Shown: positions 26,000 to 34,610 of the stretch, piece after piece
Layout: each line of letters opens with the position of its first letter
How positions within the stretch are numbered: position 1 is the first letter of the stretch
Assembly: GCF_002086455.1 (NCBI RefSeq)
Contig: NZ_MVHC01000003.1
Location: forward strand, 124,001 to 188,000
Source: Mycolicibacter algericus DSM 45454
GTDB lineage: Bacteria; Actinomycetota; Actinomycetes; Mycobacteriales; Mycobacteriaceae
DNA length: 64,000 bases
Direction of reading: 5' to 3'
Position numbers and translations under genes: made by a program
The notes under the pieces: generated by a model
What the model was told of the DNA's origin: nothing
The model's input: only the letters and a program-made list of their open reading frames with translations
Database searches by the model: none

Positions 26000-26673
26000 T
26001 TCTCCGGAACGGTGATCGGTATCGGTATCGGCACCAAGGGGATTCGCAGGTACTCGGTGGTCATCGGCACGGTCGTGGTCGGCGGCGCGGTGGTGCTCGG
26101 CGGCGCGGTGGTGCTCGGCGGCGCGGTCGTGGTCGGGGGTGCCGTCGTCGTGGTGGGCGGCGCGGTGGTGCTCGGCGGCGCGGTCGTGGTCGGCGGCGGT
26201 GCCGGTGTGGTGGCCGCCGGCGGAGGTGGCGGGGCGGGCGTGCTGGGAGCCGGAGGCGGTGGCAACTCGCTGGACGGCGGGGTGGGCGGCGCCACCACGG
26301 CACTGGTCTCCGGCTGCACTGGGGCTTGCTCCTCGGAGTTGCGCGCCAAGCTGTAAAGCGCGCCGGCGACCGCGATCAGCGCAACCAGGATGCCGAAACC
26401 GAGTGCGTACAGCGGTAGCCGCGACGGATGGCGGCGACCGGGGACCGGCGCCGGGGGCGGCGGGGTAACCGGTCGGCGTCCGGTGCCCGGCGACTGGTCG
26501 TAGCGGTCCTCGACGTAGGGCACCGGTTCGGCGCCGGCGCTGCCGTCCTCCTGCGACCAGGCGTAGGCGTCCACGACACCGGAACCGGGGCCTGACGTAA
26601 CCGTCGGCGCCAGCTGGGTCGCTCCGATTGCGTCCGCTTCCCGGGTGACATCGTCGGCCTGCGGGTCGTACAT
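25996..26673 (-). CDS. Single-span membrane protein with TTAPPST repeat tail
   Basis: The ATG at 26673, preceded by AAGGT, gives 225 residues starting MYDPQADDVTREADAIG. A cytosolic acidic domain leads to a transmembrane helix (LPLYALGFGILVALIAVAGAL, core LGFGILVALIAVAG). Beyond it lies a Pro/Ala stalk and a repeat tract built from TTAPPST/TTTAPPT units, coded by an 18-bp DNA repeat between about 26075 and 26200. The end IPLVPIPIPITVPEN is distinctive. It matches the layout of the proteins at 5831 and 6949. Probably O-glycosylated at the cell surface; role unknown. Confidence 0.7.
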   Translation of the reverse strand: MYDPQADDVTREADAIGATQLAPTVTSGPGSGVVDAYAWSQEDGSAGAEPVPYVEDRYDQSPGTGRRPVTPPPPAPVPGRRHPSRLPLYALGFGILVALIAVAGALYSLARNSEEQAPVQPETSAVVAPPTPPSSELPPPPAPSTPAPPPPPAATTPAPPPTTTAPPSTTAPPTTTTAPPTTTAPPSTTAPPSTTAPPTTTVPMTTEYLRIPLVPIPIPITVPEN

Positions 26674-26762
26674 ATGCTGATTACCTTGGATCGACAACGG
26701 CTAGGGGTCGCGACCACGTTAGGGGCACGGCCCGGTGAGCCGCCACCGCCGAGACCATAAGG

Positions 26763-27989
26763 TTATACAACCGTTAGCGGCAACGACTTTCGGGTGCGGA
26801 ACTGGAAGGTCGCACCGCCGCTGACCTTGGTCACCATCACCTCGGGCAACTCCTTGGCCTCGGTGTCGGTCTCGGTCAGTTGTGCCGTCCACTCGTCGTC
26901 GGACCCCCCGACGCTCACCCGCAGCAGCGGGTTGACCGCGGTCGCGATGGCCTGCAACGGGTTGACCTCGGCCGGCGAACACAGCGAAATCCAGGCACCG
27001 TCGTCGTGCGCAGGTGAGCGACGCACCGCAATCCGGTCCTCACCGATCTCGGCGCGCACGTAGCCCGCCGGATTGAGCAACGGGTGCAACTCGAAGGTGC
27101 GCAGCGCCCCGGCGATGTCGTCGGAGAGCCGCATGGCGTCCTTGATGCGCATCGCGCCCAGCCCTGCCAGCCCGGTCAGCTGACGGCGGCCCACCGAGAC
27201 CGCCAGCTCGTCGGTCTCGGCCCGCGCGCGCACCGCCAGCGCGAACGACAGGTACAGCAGGTGCATCTGCAGACACACCTCATCGGCGATCCGGACCAGT
27301 GCCGAGTGGGAGAACGCGGTGAAGTCGACATCGGACAGCAGCGGCCCGGTGTAGTCCGACAGTCCCTCGGCGGCCGGATCGATCTCGCCGAGTTGCCAGG
27401 TGGCCGCGTTGGTTTCGCTGATCACCGCCAACGCGGGGATCGGCTGGGCGTCCGGATAGGACTCGTCGATGATGACGGTCCAGCAGCAGTGCGGCTGCCG
27501 GTCCGCCGGCGTGCGGGGCGGCCGGTGTACGGGGCGGCACTGCGCCTTCACGTTGGTCGCCACCGCGGTGGCGTCGAACGTCGGGTCCTCGATGGTGTGG
27601 CACATGCCGAAGACGTAGTCCTCGCCCATCGGCTCCACGTCGAGCAACGCGCCGCAGCTGGCCAACTCGAATTCGCCGTTCCAGCGGTCGTGGACGGTGA
27701 AGCGGAAGTCCATGAACTGCGGCGGTGAGCCGATGTCGAACTGCAGGCCCTTGAAGATGGTGGGCACATCGTCGCCGACGTAGCCCAGCGCCCGTTGCAT
27801 GCGCTGGGTGTAGACCGGACTCGAGCCCGCCCACTCCTCGATGGCGATCTGCAGCATCTCCTCACGGCCGAACTCTTGGATGCACCAGGCCATCCCGGAG
27901 CGGTCGATCATGTGCCCGATCAGCAACAGCTCGGGTACCAGCACGGCCAACTCGTCGCGCGACAGCGACGCATACCTGGATTCGGTCAC
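26763..27989 (-). CDS. Conserved hypothetical protein controlled with the adjacent TetR
   Basis: The 408-residue soluble protein begins MTESRYASLSRDELAVLVPE. Its first half has a helical segment (LIGHMIDRSGMAWCIQEFGREEM) and Cys/His-containing stretches (FGMCHTIEDPTF, QCRPVHRPP, HCCW) that might bind a metal. The second half is alpha/beta with a Ser/Arg-rich region. I do not recognise a family with certainty; it is not an obvious enzyme. It diverges from the TetR gene at 28029, 39 nt away, with an inverted repeat between them, so it is probably the regulated target. Confidence 0.65.
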   Translation of the reverse strand: MTESRYASLSRDELAVLVPELLLIGHMIDRSGMAWCIQEFGREEMLQIAIEEWAGSSPVYTQRMQRALGYVGDDVPTIFKGLQFDIGSPPQFMDFRFTVHDRWNGEFELASCGALLDVEPMGEDYVFGMCHTIEDPTFDATAVATNVKAQCRPVHRPPRTPADRQPHCCWTVIIDESYPDAQPIPALAVISETNAATWQLGEIDPAAEGLSDYTGPLLSDVDFTAFSHSALVRIADEVCLQMHLLYLSFALAVRARAETDELAVSVGRRQLTGLAGLGAMRIKDAMRLSDDIAGALRTFELHPLLNPAGYVRAEIGEDRIAVRRSPAHDDGAWISLCSPAEVNPLQAIATAVNPLLRVSVGGSDDEWTAQLTETDTEAKELPEVMVTKVSGGATFQFRTRKSLPLTVV

Positions 27990-28007
27990 GGAAGAAAAAA
28001 TAGACCC

Positions 28008-28024
28008 GACTATGTTATAAAGTC
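28008..28024. promoter_or_regulatory. Short inverted repeat between divergent hypothetical and TetR genes
   Basis: GACTATGTTATAAAGTC is an imperfect palindrome (GACT/AGTC outer arms with TAT/ATA inside). It ends 4 nt before the TetR ATG and is the only symmetrical element in a 39-nt divergent gap, which makes it the likely operator. Confidence 0.5.
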
Positions 28025-28028
28025 AACA

Positions 28029-28655
28029 ATGGGTATTTCCGCTGGCACCACCGCGTCTCCCGGACCGACCCGGCGAACCACCGCGCCCCGCAAGCGCGGC
28101 GACGACACTCGTGCCCGGATCATCGAGGAGACGGTGCGCTGCATCACCGACGAGGGCTTCGGCGCGGCCACCGCCAAGCACGTCGCCGAACGGGCCGGGG
28201 TGACATGGGGCGTCATCCAGTACCACTTCGGCGACCGCAACGGGCTGCTGATGGCCGTGGTCGACGACGGCGTCGCCCGGTTGCTGACGAGCCTGTCGGC
28301 GGTCGACGTCGGCGGACTGGGACTGCGGCAGCGCATCGAGGCCGTCGTCGACACCGCGTGGCGCTGCTACGCCAGCCCGACCTCACTGGCGGCGTTCGAG
28401 ATCCTGCGAGCCACCCGCGGCAGCCTCGGCGAGCAGTCCCACGAGCACCTGCTGCAGATGAACTCCGCGATCAACCGGCTGGGCGTGCTGGTCTCCGATG
28501 ATCCGGCGGATTCCGGTGTGGTCGAGGTGATCTGGGCGTCGCTGCGGGGAATCGTGTTGGCACAGATGATCGTCGGCGGCGAATTCGACTGGCAAGCCGA
28601 ACGGCGGGCACTGATCGACATGGTCAGCCACTACTTGGAGCGCGAGCGCCGATAA
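28029..28655 (+). CDS. TetR-family regulator
   Basis: The ATG at 28029 gives 208 residues. After a basic, Thr/Pro-rich N-terminal extension (TTASPGPTRRTTAPRKRGDD) comes a TetR helix-turn-helix: RARIIEETVRCITDEGFGAA, then TAKHVAERAGVTWGVIQYHF. The remaining helical domain would bind a ligand and dimerise. It is divergent from the 408-residue hypothetical gene, with a palindromic element just before its own start, suggesting autoregulation. It ends against the convergent PPE gene, with one base between the stop codons. Confidence 0.86.
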   Translation: MGISAGTTASPGPTRRTTAPRKRGDDTRARIIEETVRCITDEGFGAATAKHVAERAGVTWGVIQYHFGDRNGLLMAVVDDGVARLLTSLSAVDVGGLGLRQRIEAVVDTAWRCYASPTSLAAFEILRATRGSLGEQSHEHLLQMNSAINRLGVLVSDDPADSGVVEVIWASLRGIVLAQMIVGGEFDWQAERRALIDMVSHYLERERR

Positions 28656-28656
28656 C

Positions 28657-29907
28657 CTACGCGGACTGGTCTGAAGGCCCGGTGCGCCAATGGGTCGGCA
28701 GCGGCCGCCCCTCCCGCGGTCGATTGTGATACGCCCAGGATGACGCCAACCAGCCGTTGCCGTTGGTCAGCGTGGTGATGGGCTGGCCGTCCTGCTCCTC
28801 GTTCTTCTTGCCCGTCTTCTGGCCGCGAGCACCACTGGTGTCGGTCACTGCGCCCTGCCCGGCGGTCGTTCCCATCAGCGCCTCGTGGAACGCCGTGCCC
28901 GGCGGCAAAGCGGTGACGGCCGGGGCGTCGGCAGCGGCCAGGGTGAATGCGGTCGCCCGCAGCTGCGGTGCCGCGCTGGCCCATCTCGGCGGTACCGACA
29001 GTCGCCCGACCGGGACCGCCCGGCCCATGCCGGCACCGACCGCCGGCGTCGTGGACGACGACAGCACACCGCGCGGGCCCAGCCCCTCGAACGTCAACGC
29101 ACCCTCGACGCCACCGCGGACGAACAGCAGCCGTCCCCAGCCGGCGCCGTTGCTGACCACGGTGTACATGCTGGAGTCGAAGCTGATCCCGCTGGCGGCG
29201 ACGCTGGTATAGGGCGTCAGCGGATTCAGCAGATCGGCCAGCGACTCCGACGACGTACCCGACGTGCCGCTCGATGTCGATAGTTGGTGCAGCACGCTGT
29301 GTATCGCGCCATTGAGGTGTGCATGAGCACTGGTTCCGGCCGCATGTGAGGCCGCAGCGGACTGAACGCCGGGGCCGGCCGGGTTGGTGGTGCGCGGCGG
29401 CTGGTCCACGGTCGGCAGGGCGCTGGCCGGCGTAGCAACCGCTGCATACCCGTACATCGCGACGGCGTCCTGCGCCCACATCTCGCCGTAGTGCGCTTCG
29501 GTGGCGGCGATGGCCGGAGTGTTCTGGCCCAGGAAGTTGGTGGCGACCAGCGCCGCGAGCAATGCCCGATTGGCGGCCACCTCGGCCGGCGGCACGGTCG
29601 CGGCAAACGCGGCCTCGTAGGCCGCCGCCACCGTCTTGGCCTGGATGGCGGTCTGCTCGGCCTTGACGCAGTTGGCCTGCAGCCACGCCACGTACGGCAT
29701 CGCCGCATTGACCATCGCCGCCGATGCGGGGCCAGACCATTCGTGGCCGGTCAGGCTCGCGATCACCTCCGCATACCCGACGGCGGCCACCTCCAGGTCG
29801 GCGGCAAGGACATCCCAGGCCGAGGCCGCCGCCAGCATCGGCGCCGCCCCGGGGCCGGTGTACATCCGCCCGGAATTGACCTCCGGGGGGAGCAGCGCGA
29901 AATCCAC
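28657..29907 (-). CDS. PPE-family protein, SVP subgroup (second of tandem pair)
   Basis: The GTG at 29907 gives the standard PPE start VDFALLPPEVNSGRMYTGPG (416 residues) with a GGGAG ribosome-binding site; a GTG four codons earlier is less likely. The PPE domain (about 180 residues) includes the W-x-G turn HEWSGPAS and the NFLGQNTPAI segment. The C-terminal half carries the SVP motif GRLSVPPRWA around residue 310. PPE proteins pair with PE proteins and leave the cell through ESX systems, SVP members usually via ESX-5. No PE gene is adjacent, so its partner is elsewhere or it pairs differently. Confidence 0.88.
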   Translation of the reverse strand: MDFALLPPEVNSGRMYTGPGAAPMLAAASAWDVLAADLEVAAVGYAEVIASLTGHEWSGPASAAMVNAAMPYVAWLQANCVKAEQTAIQAKTVAAAYEAAFAATVPPAEVAANRALLAALVATNFLGQNTPAIAATEAHYGEMWAQDAVAMYGYAAVATPASALPTVDQPPRTTNPAGPGVQSAAASHAAGTSAHAHLNGAIHSVLHQLSTSSGTSGTSSESLADLLNPLTPYTSVAASGISFDSSMYTVVSNGAGWGRLLFVRGGVEGALTFEGLGPRGVLSSSTTPAVGAGMGRAVPVGRLSVPPRWASAAPQLRATAFTLAAADAPAVTALPPGTAFHEALMGTTAGQGAVTDTSGARGQKTGKKNEEQDGQPITTLTNGNGWLASSWAYHNRPREGRPLPTHWRTGPSDQSA

Positions 29908-29919
29908 CCCGGCTCCCAC

Positions 29920-31098
29920 TCAGCCCGCGGCCGGCGGTCGGGGCACGACCGTGCGTCGATTCGAAACGGCGCGAGACGTCGCTGCGCCCAGGCCGCGACC
30001 CGCGAGGGTGCCGAGCATGGTCTCGCCGAATGCCGTTCCCGGCAGGCCGCCGGCAACGGCCCCCGGCACCCCCGGGGCAGGCAGGGCCGCCCCGGCCGGA
30101 CCGACGGCTGAAGCCAGCGTGGCCGGCATCGCCCAGCCGTGCGGCACCGACAATCCCCCGATCCGCAACGCGCTGCCCGCGCTCGCCGACAGCCCGGCGC
30201 CCAAGCCACCGCCGCCCAAGCCACCACCCAGACCGCCACCGCCCAGGCCCAACCCGCCGAGGCCCAAACCGGCCGGCCCGATCATCGGCGGGTTGAGGAT
30301 TTCGCCCAAGCCGCCCGGGTTTTCGGCCGTGAAGGCGGCCAGACCGATGCCATTGTTGATATTGCTGAGCATGTTCGCGGTGCCAGACCAACCCGTCATG
30401 GTGGCGCTCATGCCCTGCGTCGCCAGCCCGGTGAACGGCGAGAACTGACCGATGATCGACGTCACCGAGGTGAGCAGACCCGACACCCCGTCGGTGACGC
30501 CGCTGCCGGCGGCCGTGGCGCCGGCCTGGGTCACCGCCGCGGACTGAGCGGCCTGGCCGGACGCGTTGGTCGTCGGTGGCGGCTGACCGAATGCGGTCAG
30601 CGTCGACGCGGCAGCCGAAGAACTCGCGTAGCGGTACATCGCGGCGGCGTCCTGGGCCCACATCTCGGCGTACTGGCGTTCGGCCTCACCGATCGCCGGG
30701 GAGTTCTGTCCGAAGAAGTTGGTGGCGACAAGCCCATTGAGCAGGACCCGGTTGGCCGCGATCACCGGCGGTGGCACCACCGCCGCGAGCGCCGTCACAT
30801 ACGCCTCCGCGGCGGCCGCGGCCTGTCGGGACGTCTGCTCCGCCTGCGCACCGGTGCCGCGCAGCCACGCCACGTACGGCTGGGCGGCGGCAGCCATCGC
30901 GGCCGCGGCCGGGCCGGCCCACGAGCCGGCGGCCAACCCCGACGTCACCGAGTCGTATCCGGCCGCGGCGGTGTGCAGTTCGGCGGCCAGCTGCTCCCAC
31001 TCCGCCGCGGCGGTCAGCATTGATCCGGACCCGGGCCCTGCGTAGATGCGACCGGAGTTGATCTCCGGGGGCAGAACACTATAGTCCAGGTACATCAC
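29920..31098 (-). CDS. PPE-family protein, SVP subgroup (first of tandem pair)
   Basis: The 392-residue protein begins [20 protein letters not shown] after a GTG-ATG double start (31098 or 31095). The PPE domain has GSWAGPAA as its W-x-G turn and the [16 protein letters not shown] segment. The middle is Gly-rich ([16 protein letters not shown]), and the SVP motif is [11 protein letters not shown]. It is followed by the second PPE gene, whose chosen start lies 12 nt after this stop, and the two share ancestry along the PPE domain. It is probably exported and surface-exposed; a specific function cannot be inferred. Confidence 0.88.
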   Translation of the reverse strand: MMYLDYSVLPPEINSGRIYAGPGSGSMLTAAAEWEQLAAELHTAAAGYDSVTSGLAAGSWAGPAAAAMAAAAQPYVAWLRGTGAQAEQTSRQAAAAAEAYVTALAAVVPPPVIAANRVLLNGLVATNFFGQNSPAIGEAERQYAEMWAQDAAAMYRYASSSAAASTLTAFGQPPPTTNASGQAAQSAAVTQAGATAAGSGVTDGVSGLLTSVTSIIGQFSPFTGLATQGMSATMTGWSGTANMLSNINNGIGLAAFTAENPGGLGEILNPPMIGPAGLGLGGLGLGGGGLGGGLGGGGLGAGLSASAGSALRIGGLSVPHGWAMPATLASAVGPAGAALPAPGVPGAVAGGLPGTAFGETMLGTLAGRGLGAATSRAVSNRRTVVPRPPAAG

Positions 31099-31353
31099 AG
31101 CCCCTTAGCAGCTAACCCACAGTTCGCCTGTAGTTCTCCGAGAAGTCACCCGGCGATGAGGAAACGCCGCCGAAGTGAACTCGGGGTTACGGTCAGGTGG
31201 TCAGCACAGTGGCGCGTCGATGAAATCTGCGGCGCACCGGACCGGCTGGTCGCCGCCGAGGTAGCGCCGATGCAGATCAGACGGTTGGTGTTCACCCGCT
31301 ATTCACGTCATGGCAGGTGGTGATTAATCCCGGGCCGCGATGCTTTCAACACT

Positions 31354-31656
31354 GTGAAGCACGCACGATGGATTCTGACCGCGATCAGCGCCGCCGCGCT
31401 GGTCGGGCTCGGCGCGCCGGCACACGCCGACACTGATCCGGATGTCGCGTTCCTCAACGCGATCGACCAGGCAGGCATCGAATACACCGACCCGCAGGAG
31501 GCCGTGGCCGTCGGACGCCAGGTCTGTGACTACCTGCACGCCGGACACCAGACCGACGGCGCCGCCCGCGCGCTGCGGATCTCCAACCGCGGCTTGTCAG
31601 TGAAAAACGCCGCCCGATTCGTGATGGTCGCGCGAACTTCGTACTGCCCCAACTGA
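31354..31656 (+). CDS. Secreted DUF732 protein (first copy)
   Basis: The 100-residue protein (GTG start, VKHARWILTAISAAALVGLG) has a Sec signal with cleavage AHA-DT near residue 26. The mature DUF732 domain of about 75 residues starts DVAFLNAIDQAGIEYTDPQEAV and has two conserved cysteines (VCDYLH and SYCPN) that should form a disulfide. DUF732 proteins are abundant small exported proteins of mycobacteria with unknown function. It is tandem with a second copy 23 nt downstream, so the two are probably cotranscribed. Confidence 0.85.
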   Translation: MKHARWILTAISAAALVGLGAPAHADTDPDVAFLNAIDQAGIEYTDPQEAVAVGRQVCDYLHAGHQTDGAARALRISNRGLSVKNAARFVMVARTSYCPN

Positions 31657-31679
31657 CTAACCGGCCGACGGAGGACACG

Positions 31680-31982
31680 ATGAGGGCTCGCAAACCCACG
31701 GTGGCGGTGTTCGCGATGGCAGGTCTGATAGGGCTGGCCGCCCCGGCCGCCGCCGAACCCGGCGACGCCGGTTTCCTCGGCGCACTCGACCAGATGGGCA
31801 TCTCCTACCCGAACCCGGCCGACGCGGTGGCCGGCGGTCAGGCGGTATGCCGGTACATCGCCGAGGGACACAGCGTCAATCAGGCGGCCAAGGGCGTCAA
31901 GAACGCCAATCCGAGCCTGACCCTGACCAAGGCATCGCAATTCGTCGGTATCGCGCGAGCCACCTACTGCGCGGAGGTGTAA
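31680..31982 (+). CDS. Secreted DUF732 protein (second copy)
   Basis: The 100-residue protein starts MRARKPTVAVFAMAGLIGLA with an AAA-EP cleavage site, and the mature part follows the same DUF732 pattern (GFLGALDQMGISYPNPADAV, VCRYIAEGH, TYCAEV). A GGAGG ribosome-binding site lies close to the ATG. The two copies are clearly homologous over the whole mature domain but diverged enough to be an old duplication. Both cysteines are kept. Confidence 0.85.
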   Translation: MRARKPTVAVFAMAGLIGLAAPAAAEPGDAGFLGALDQMGISYPNPADAVAGGQAVCRYIAEGHSVNQAAKGVKNANPSLTLTKASQFVGIARATYCAEV

Positions 31983-31999
31983 CGACCGTCACCGGCGCG

Positions 32000-32656
32000 C
32001 TATTGCGCGATTGCCATGACCGCCCCGGGTCGCAGCCACTGGATGATCTGCACCAGCTTGGCGTCGTCGATGGCCACGCAACCCGCAGTCGGGCCGCCGT
32101 CGGTGGTGTGAAAGAAGAATGCCGCGCCGTCACCGGGGGTGCGGGCGGTGTTGACGCCCATCACCACCGCATGCTTGTACTGCGGAATCTGGAGGTTCTC
32201 GCTCTCGCCGGTGTCGAACGGGCACTGTTGCTTCTTGCAGACCTGCATGGTGTTGAAAGTCGGGCTGTGGTCGTCACCGTCCCACCAGTGGTCCGGACCG
32301 ACCTGGACATACTGCAGTCCGCCACCGGGATTCGGCGCGGTGCCGAACGCATACGGCAGCGTGAACACGCCCATCGGGGTGGCGGGGTAGCCGCTCTTGG
32401 CCTGCTGCGCCATCCCGGCGGAACCGACGTGGGCGGGTATGCCGGCCGCCACCGGTTGCCACCCCGTCGCGCTGCGCTGGTAGACGTCCATCTTGGCGTC
32501 GGAACCGCCGACCCCGACCACCGAGATCACCTGGGCCGCGTTCCCCACTGACCGCGCAAACCACGGCGTGACATCGGCTTGGGCGCCGGGCGCCGCCACC
32601 AGCGCCGTGGCGGCGGTGCACAGGGCAGCGCAGAACACGCTCAGCAGTCGGCGCAT
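32000..32656 (-). CDS. Exported L,D-transpeptidase-like (YkuD) protein
   Basis: The ATG at 32656 (MRRLLSVFCAALCTAATALV) gives a 218-residue protein with a signal peptide ending AQA-DV. The mature domain is YkuD-like: KSGYPATPMGVFTLPYAFG, then FFFHTTDGGPTAGCVAID with the catalytic-type Cys at residue 193. In classical L,D-transpeptidases the motif is SHGC; here it is TAGC with a Pro-Thr before it, so the enzyme may be a divergent member, as in Rv0309. Such proteins cross-link or modify peptidoglycan in the periplasm. Activity is uncertain. Confidence 0.78.
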   Translation of the reverse strand: MRRLLSVFCAALCTAATALVAAPGAQADVTPWFARSVGNAAQVISVVGVGGSDAKMDVYQRSATGWQPVAAGIPAHVGSAGMAQQAKSGYPATPMGVFTLPYAFGTAPNPGGGLQYVQVGPDHWWDGDDHSPTFNTMQVCKKQQCPFDTGESENLQIPQYKHAVVMGVNTARTPGDGAAFFFHTTDGGPTAGCVAIDDAKLVQIIQWLRPGAVMAIAQ

Positions 32657-32713
32657 CGGCTCATCATCGGCGGGTGCCGCGGGAGCGTCAAACACCGGTC
32701 CCGGCGCGCCGGG

Positions 32714-32950
32714 TCACGGTTCGGCACGGCGCGGTAGGTCTTCGACCGGCGCCTCGTCCTTGAGCAGACCACGCGACGACAGATAGCCGCGGAAGTACTC
32801 CCGGTGCTCGGGACAGGTCAGCCACACCTTGCGACGTTCGGGGGTGTGCAGCTTCGGGTTGTTCCACAGCATGCCGAACGTCGCGACGGCGCTGCAGCCC
32901 TTACGCGAGCACACGAGTGCCCCCACCGGGTCGGCGTCATAGCTGGTCAT
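32714..32950 (-). CDS. Small Cys-containing conserved protein
   Basis: The 78-residue protein begins MTSYDADPVGALVCSRKGCS and has three cysteines (Cys14, Cys19, Cys46) plus histidines in TCPEHREYF, consistent with a small metal- or DNA/RNA-binding module, though not a classical zinc finger. The ribosome-binding site GAGGAG abuts the ATG. It follows the PAP2 gene on the same strand by only 4 nt, so it is likely translated from the same message. No function is known. Confidence 0.68.
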   Translation of the reverse strand: MTSYDADPVGALVCSRKGCSAVATFGMLWNNPKLHTPERRKVWLTCPEHREYFRGYLSSRGLLKDEAPVEDLPRRAEP

Positions 32951-32954
32951 CTCC

Positions 32955-33587
32955 TCAAGCCTGCCACGGTTTGAGTAACAGCACCCAGGCCGTCAGATAC
33001 GCCCAGCCCAGCGCCCAGCCGGCCAGCACGTCGGAGGGATGGTGCACGCCCAGCGCCACCCGGGCGATGCCGACTGCGGCCACCACCAGCGCACCGCCGC
33101 CGACGGCCGCCACCCGGGCGCTGCCCCGCAGCACCGGCAACACCAGCACCAACAGTGCACCCACCGCGACCGTCACCCCGAGCGCGTGCCCGGACGGAAA
33201 CGACGACGACGATGCGGTCGCCAACGCGGTCACCGGGCGGGGCCGGTCGACCGAGGCCTTGGCCGCGGCGGTCAGCAGGCCGCTCAACTCCACCGTCAGC
33301 AACAGGAACAGTGCCGGCCGCAACCGGCGCCGCAGCAACGCGACCACCACCGCCACCATGGCCAGCACCCGGAACACGGCCGGTGCGAAGACGGTGGACA
33401 ACCCGTCCCAGAACCGCACCCACGCCGGGTGTTTGACCCCGATGTCGTAACTGGCGTCGAGCGCCGCGGCATCGACGGTGGCCAGCCAGCCCCAGCCCTG
33501 CCGGTAGCCCACCAGCATCAGGGCACAGACCGCCGCCGCGACAACGACCGAGACCAGTGCGGAGACGCGCGCCGCCGACGGCCTCAT
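32955..33587 (-). CDS. PAP2-family membrane phosphatase
   Basis: The ATG at 33587 overlaps the upstream stop as ATGA and gives 210 residues with about six membrane helices. It has the three PAP2 motifs: KASVDRPRP, PSGHA, and RVALGVHHPSDVLAG with the catalytic histidine. PAP2 enzymes remove phosphate from lipid phosphates such as undecaprenyl pyrophosphate or phosphatidic acid at the outer face of the membrane. The substrate is not shown by sequence. The small upstream gene is probably cotranscribed. Confidence 0.87.
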   Translation of the reverse strand: MRPSAARVSALVSVVVAAAVCALMLVGYRQGWGWLATVDAAALDASYDIGVKHPAWVRFWDGLSTVFAPAVFRVLAMVAVVVALLRRRLRPALFLLLTVELSGLLTAAAKASVDRPRPVTALATASSSSFPSGHALGVTVAVGALLVLVLPVLRGSARVAAVGGGALVVAAVGIARVALGVHHPSDVLAGWALGWAYLTAWVLLLKPWQA

Positions 33588-33922
33588 GACGTCGGATCGC
33601 GCCGCACGCCGACGCTCCGCAGGTCCGGCCAGGGCGGGCGGCGCAGCACCGCCAGCGATGCGATCACCGCCGACACCAGGCCGGTGAGCACTCCCACCAA
33701 GGCGATCCGGTCGGCGTTGACGGCGGCCACCCACCTGGCCTTGTCACCGCGGATCACCATGACGCCCAGCGGCGTGGCGGTCACCGCCGAACCGTCGCGG
33801 CCGGCCTGAATGCGGGTGGCGGTGATGACCGTGGCGCCGTCGGGGGTCTGGTGCGGTTCGCCGTAGACCAGCGCACCGGTGGAGCCGGCGGACAGCTTAT
33901 CCAGCAGTTCCGAACGTTTCAT
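33584..33922 (-). CDS. Conserved protein with C-terminal membrane helix
   Basis: The ATG at 33922 (GAAGGG ribosome-binding site nine bases away) gives 112 residues starting MKRSELLDKLSAGSTGALVYG. A soluble domain (PHQTPDGATVITATRIQAG, VTATPLGVMVIRGDKARW) recalls the YtfJ/GerW-type fold. A single transmembrane segment (ALVGVLTGLVSAVIASLAVL) ends the protein. Its stop overlaps the PAP2 start. It diverges from bluB by 37 nt. Family assignment is tentative. Confidence 0.62.
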   Translation of the reverse strand: MKRSELLDKLSAGSTGALVYGEPHQTPDGATVITATRIQAGRDGSAVTATPLGVMVIRGDKARWVAAVNADRIALVGVLTGLVSAVIASLAVLRRPPWPDLRSVGVRRDPTS

Positions 33923-33959
33923 GGCGGGCATCCCTTCGTGTGACTCCTACCATGATCGC

Positions 33960-34610
33960 GTGGCCGATCCGTCCTTCACCGCGCAGGAGCGCCGAGCCGT
34001 CTACCGGGTGATCGCCGAACGGCGCGACATGCGCCGCTTCCTTCCCGACAGCACCGTCGACCCGAACGTGCTGACACGCCTGCTGGCCGCGGCGCACGCC
34101 GCGCCCAGCGTGGGGCTCATGCAGCCGTGGCGGTTCGTCCGGATCACCGACGACACCCTGCGGCAACGCATCCACACGCTGGTCGACGAGGAACGTCACC
34201 GCACCGCTCGCGCGCTAGGGCGGCGCGAACAGGAGTTCCTGGCACTGAAGGTGGAAGGCATCCGCGACTGCGCCGAACTGCTGGTGGTGGCGCTGCGCGA
34301 TGGTAGAGGTGCCCACATCTTCGGCCGCCGCACGCTGCCACAGATGGACCTGGCATCGGTGTCGTGCGCCATCCAGAACCTGTGGCTGGCGGCCCGCGCC
34401 GAGGGGCTGGGCATGGGGTGGGTCTCGCTGTTCGAACCGCGGCCGCTGGCGCAACTGTTGGGTATGCCCGCCGACGCGGAGCCGGTGGCGATCCTGTGCC
34501 TGGGCCCGGTTCCGGAGTTTCCGGATCGGCCGGCGCTGGAACTGGACGACTGGGCCTACCGGAAACCCTTGAGCGAGTTCATCTCCGAGAACAGCTGGGA
34601 GCAACCATGA
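33960..34610 (+). CDS. bluB: 5,6-dimethylbenzimidazole synthase BluB-type flavoprotein
   Basis: The GTG at 33960 gives 216 residues (VADPSFTAQERRAVYRVIAE). The protein has the nitroreductase-like BluB fold with RRDMRRFLPDS, the HAAPSVGLMQPWRFV segment, and GLGMGWVSLFEP. BluB breaks down reduced FMN with oxygen to make the lower ligand of vitamin B12, dimethylbenzimidazole. The adjacent amidohydrolase is translated through an ATGA overlap and is not a known cobalamin gene, so a generic nitroreductase-family role remains possible. Confidence 0.82.
   Translation: MADPSFTAQERRAVYRVIAERRDMRRFLPDSTVDPNVLTRLLAAAHAAPSVGLMQPWRFVRITDDTLRQRIHTLVDEERHRTARALGRREQEFLALKVEGIRDCAELLVVALRDGRGAHIFGRRTLPQMDLASVSCAIQNLWLAARAEGLGMGWVSLFEPRPLAQLLGMPADAEPVAILCLGPVPEFPDRPALELDDWAYRKPLSEFISENSWEQP

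Noticed and set aside
28631..30661. 676-codon minus-strand frame across both PPE genes
   Set aside because: It is a frame-shifted shadow of the two PPE genes, whose MDFALLPPE-type starts and SVP motifs identify the real frames.
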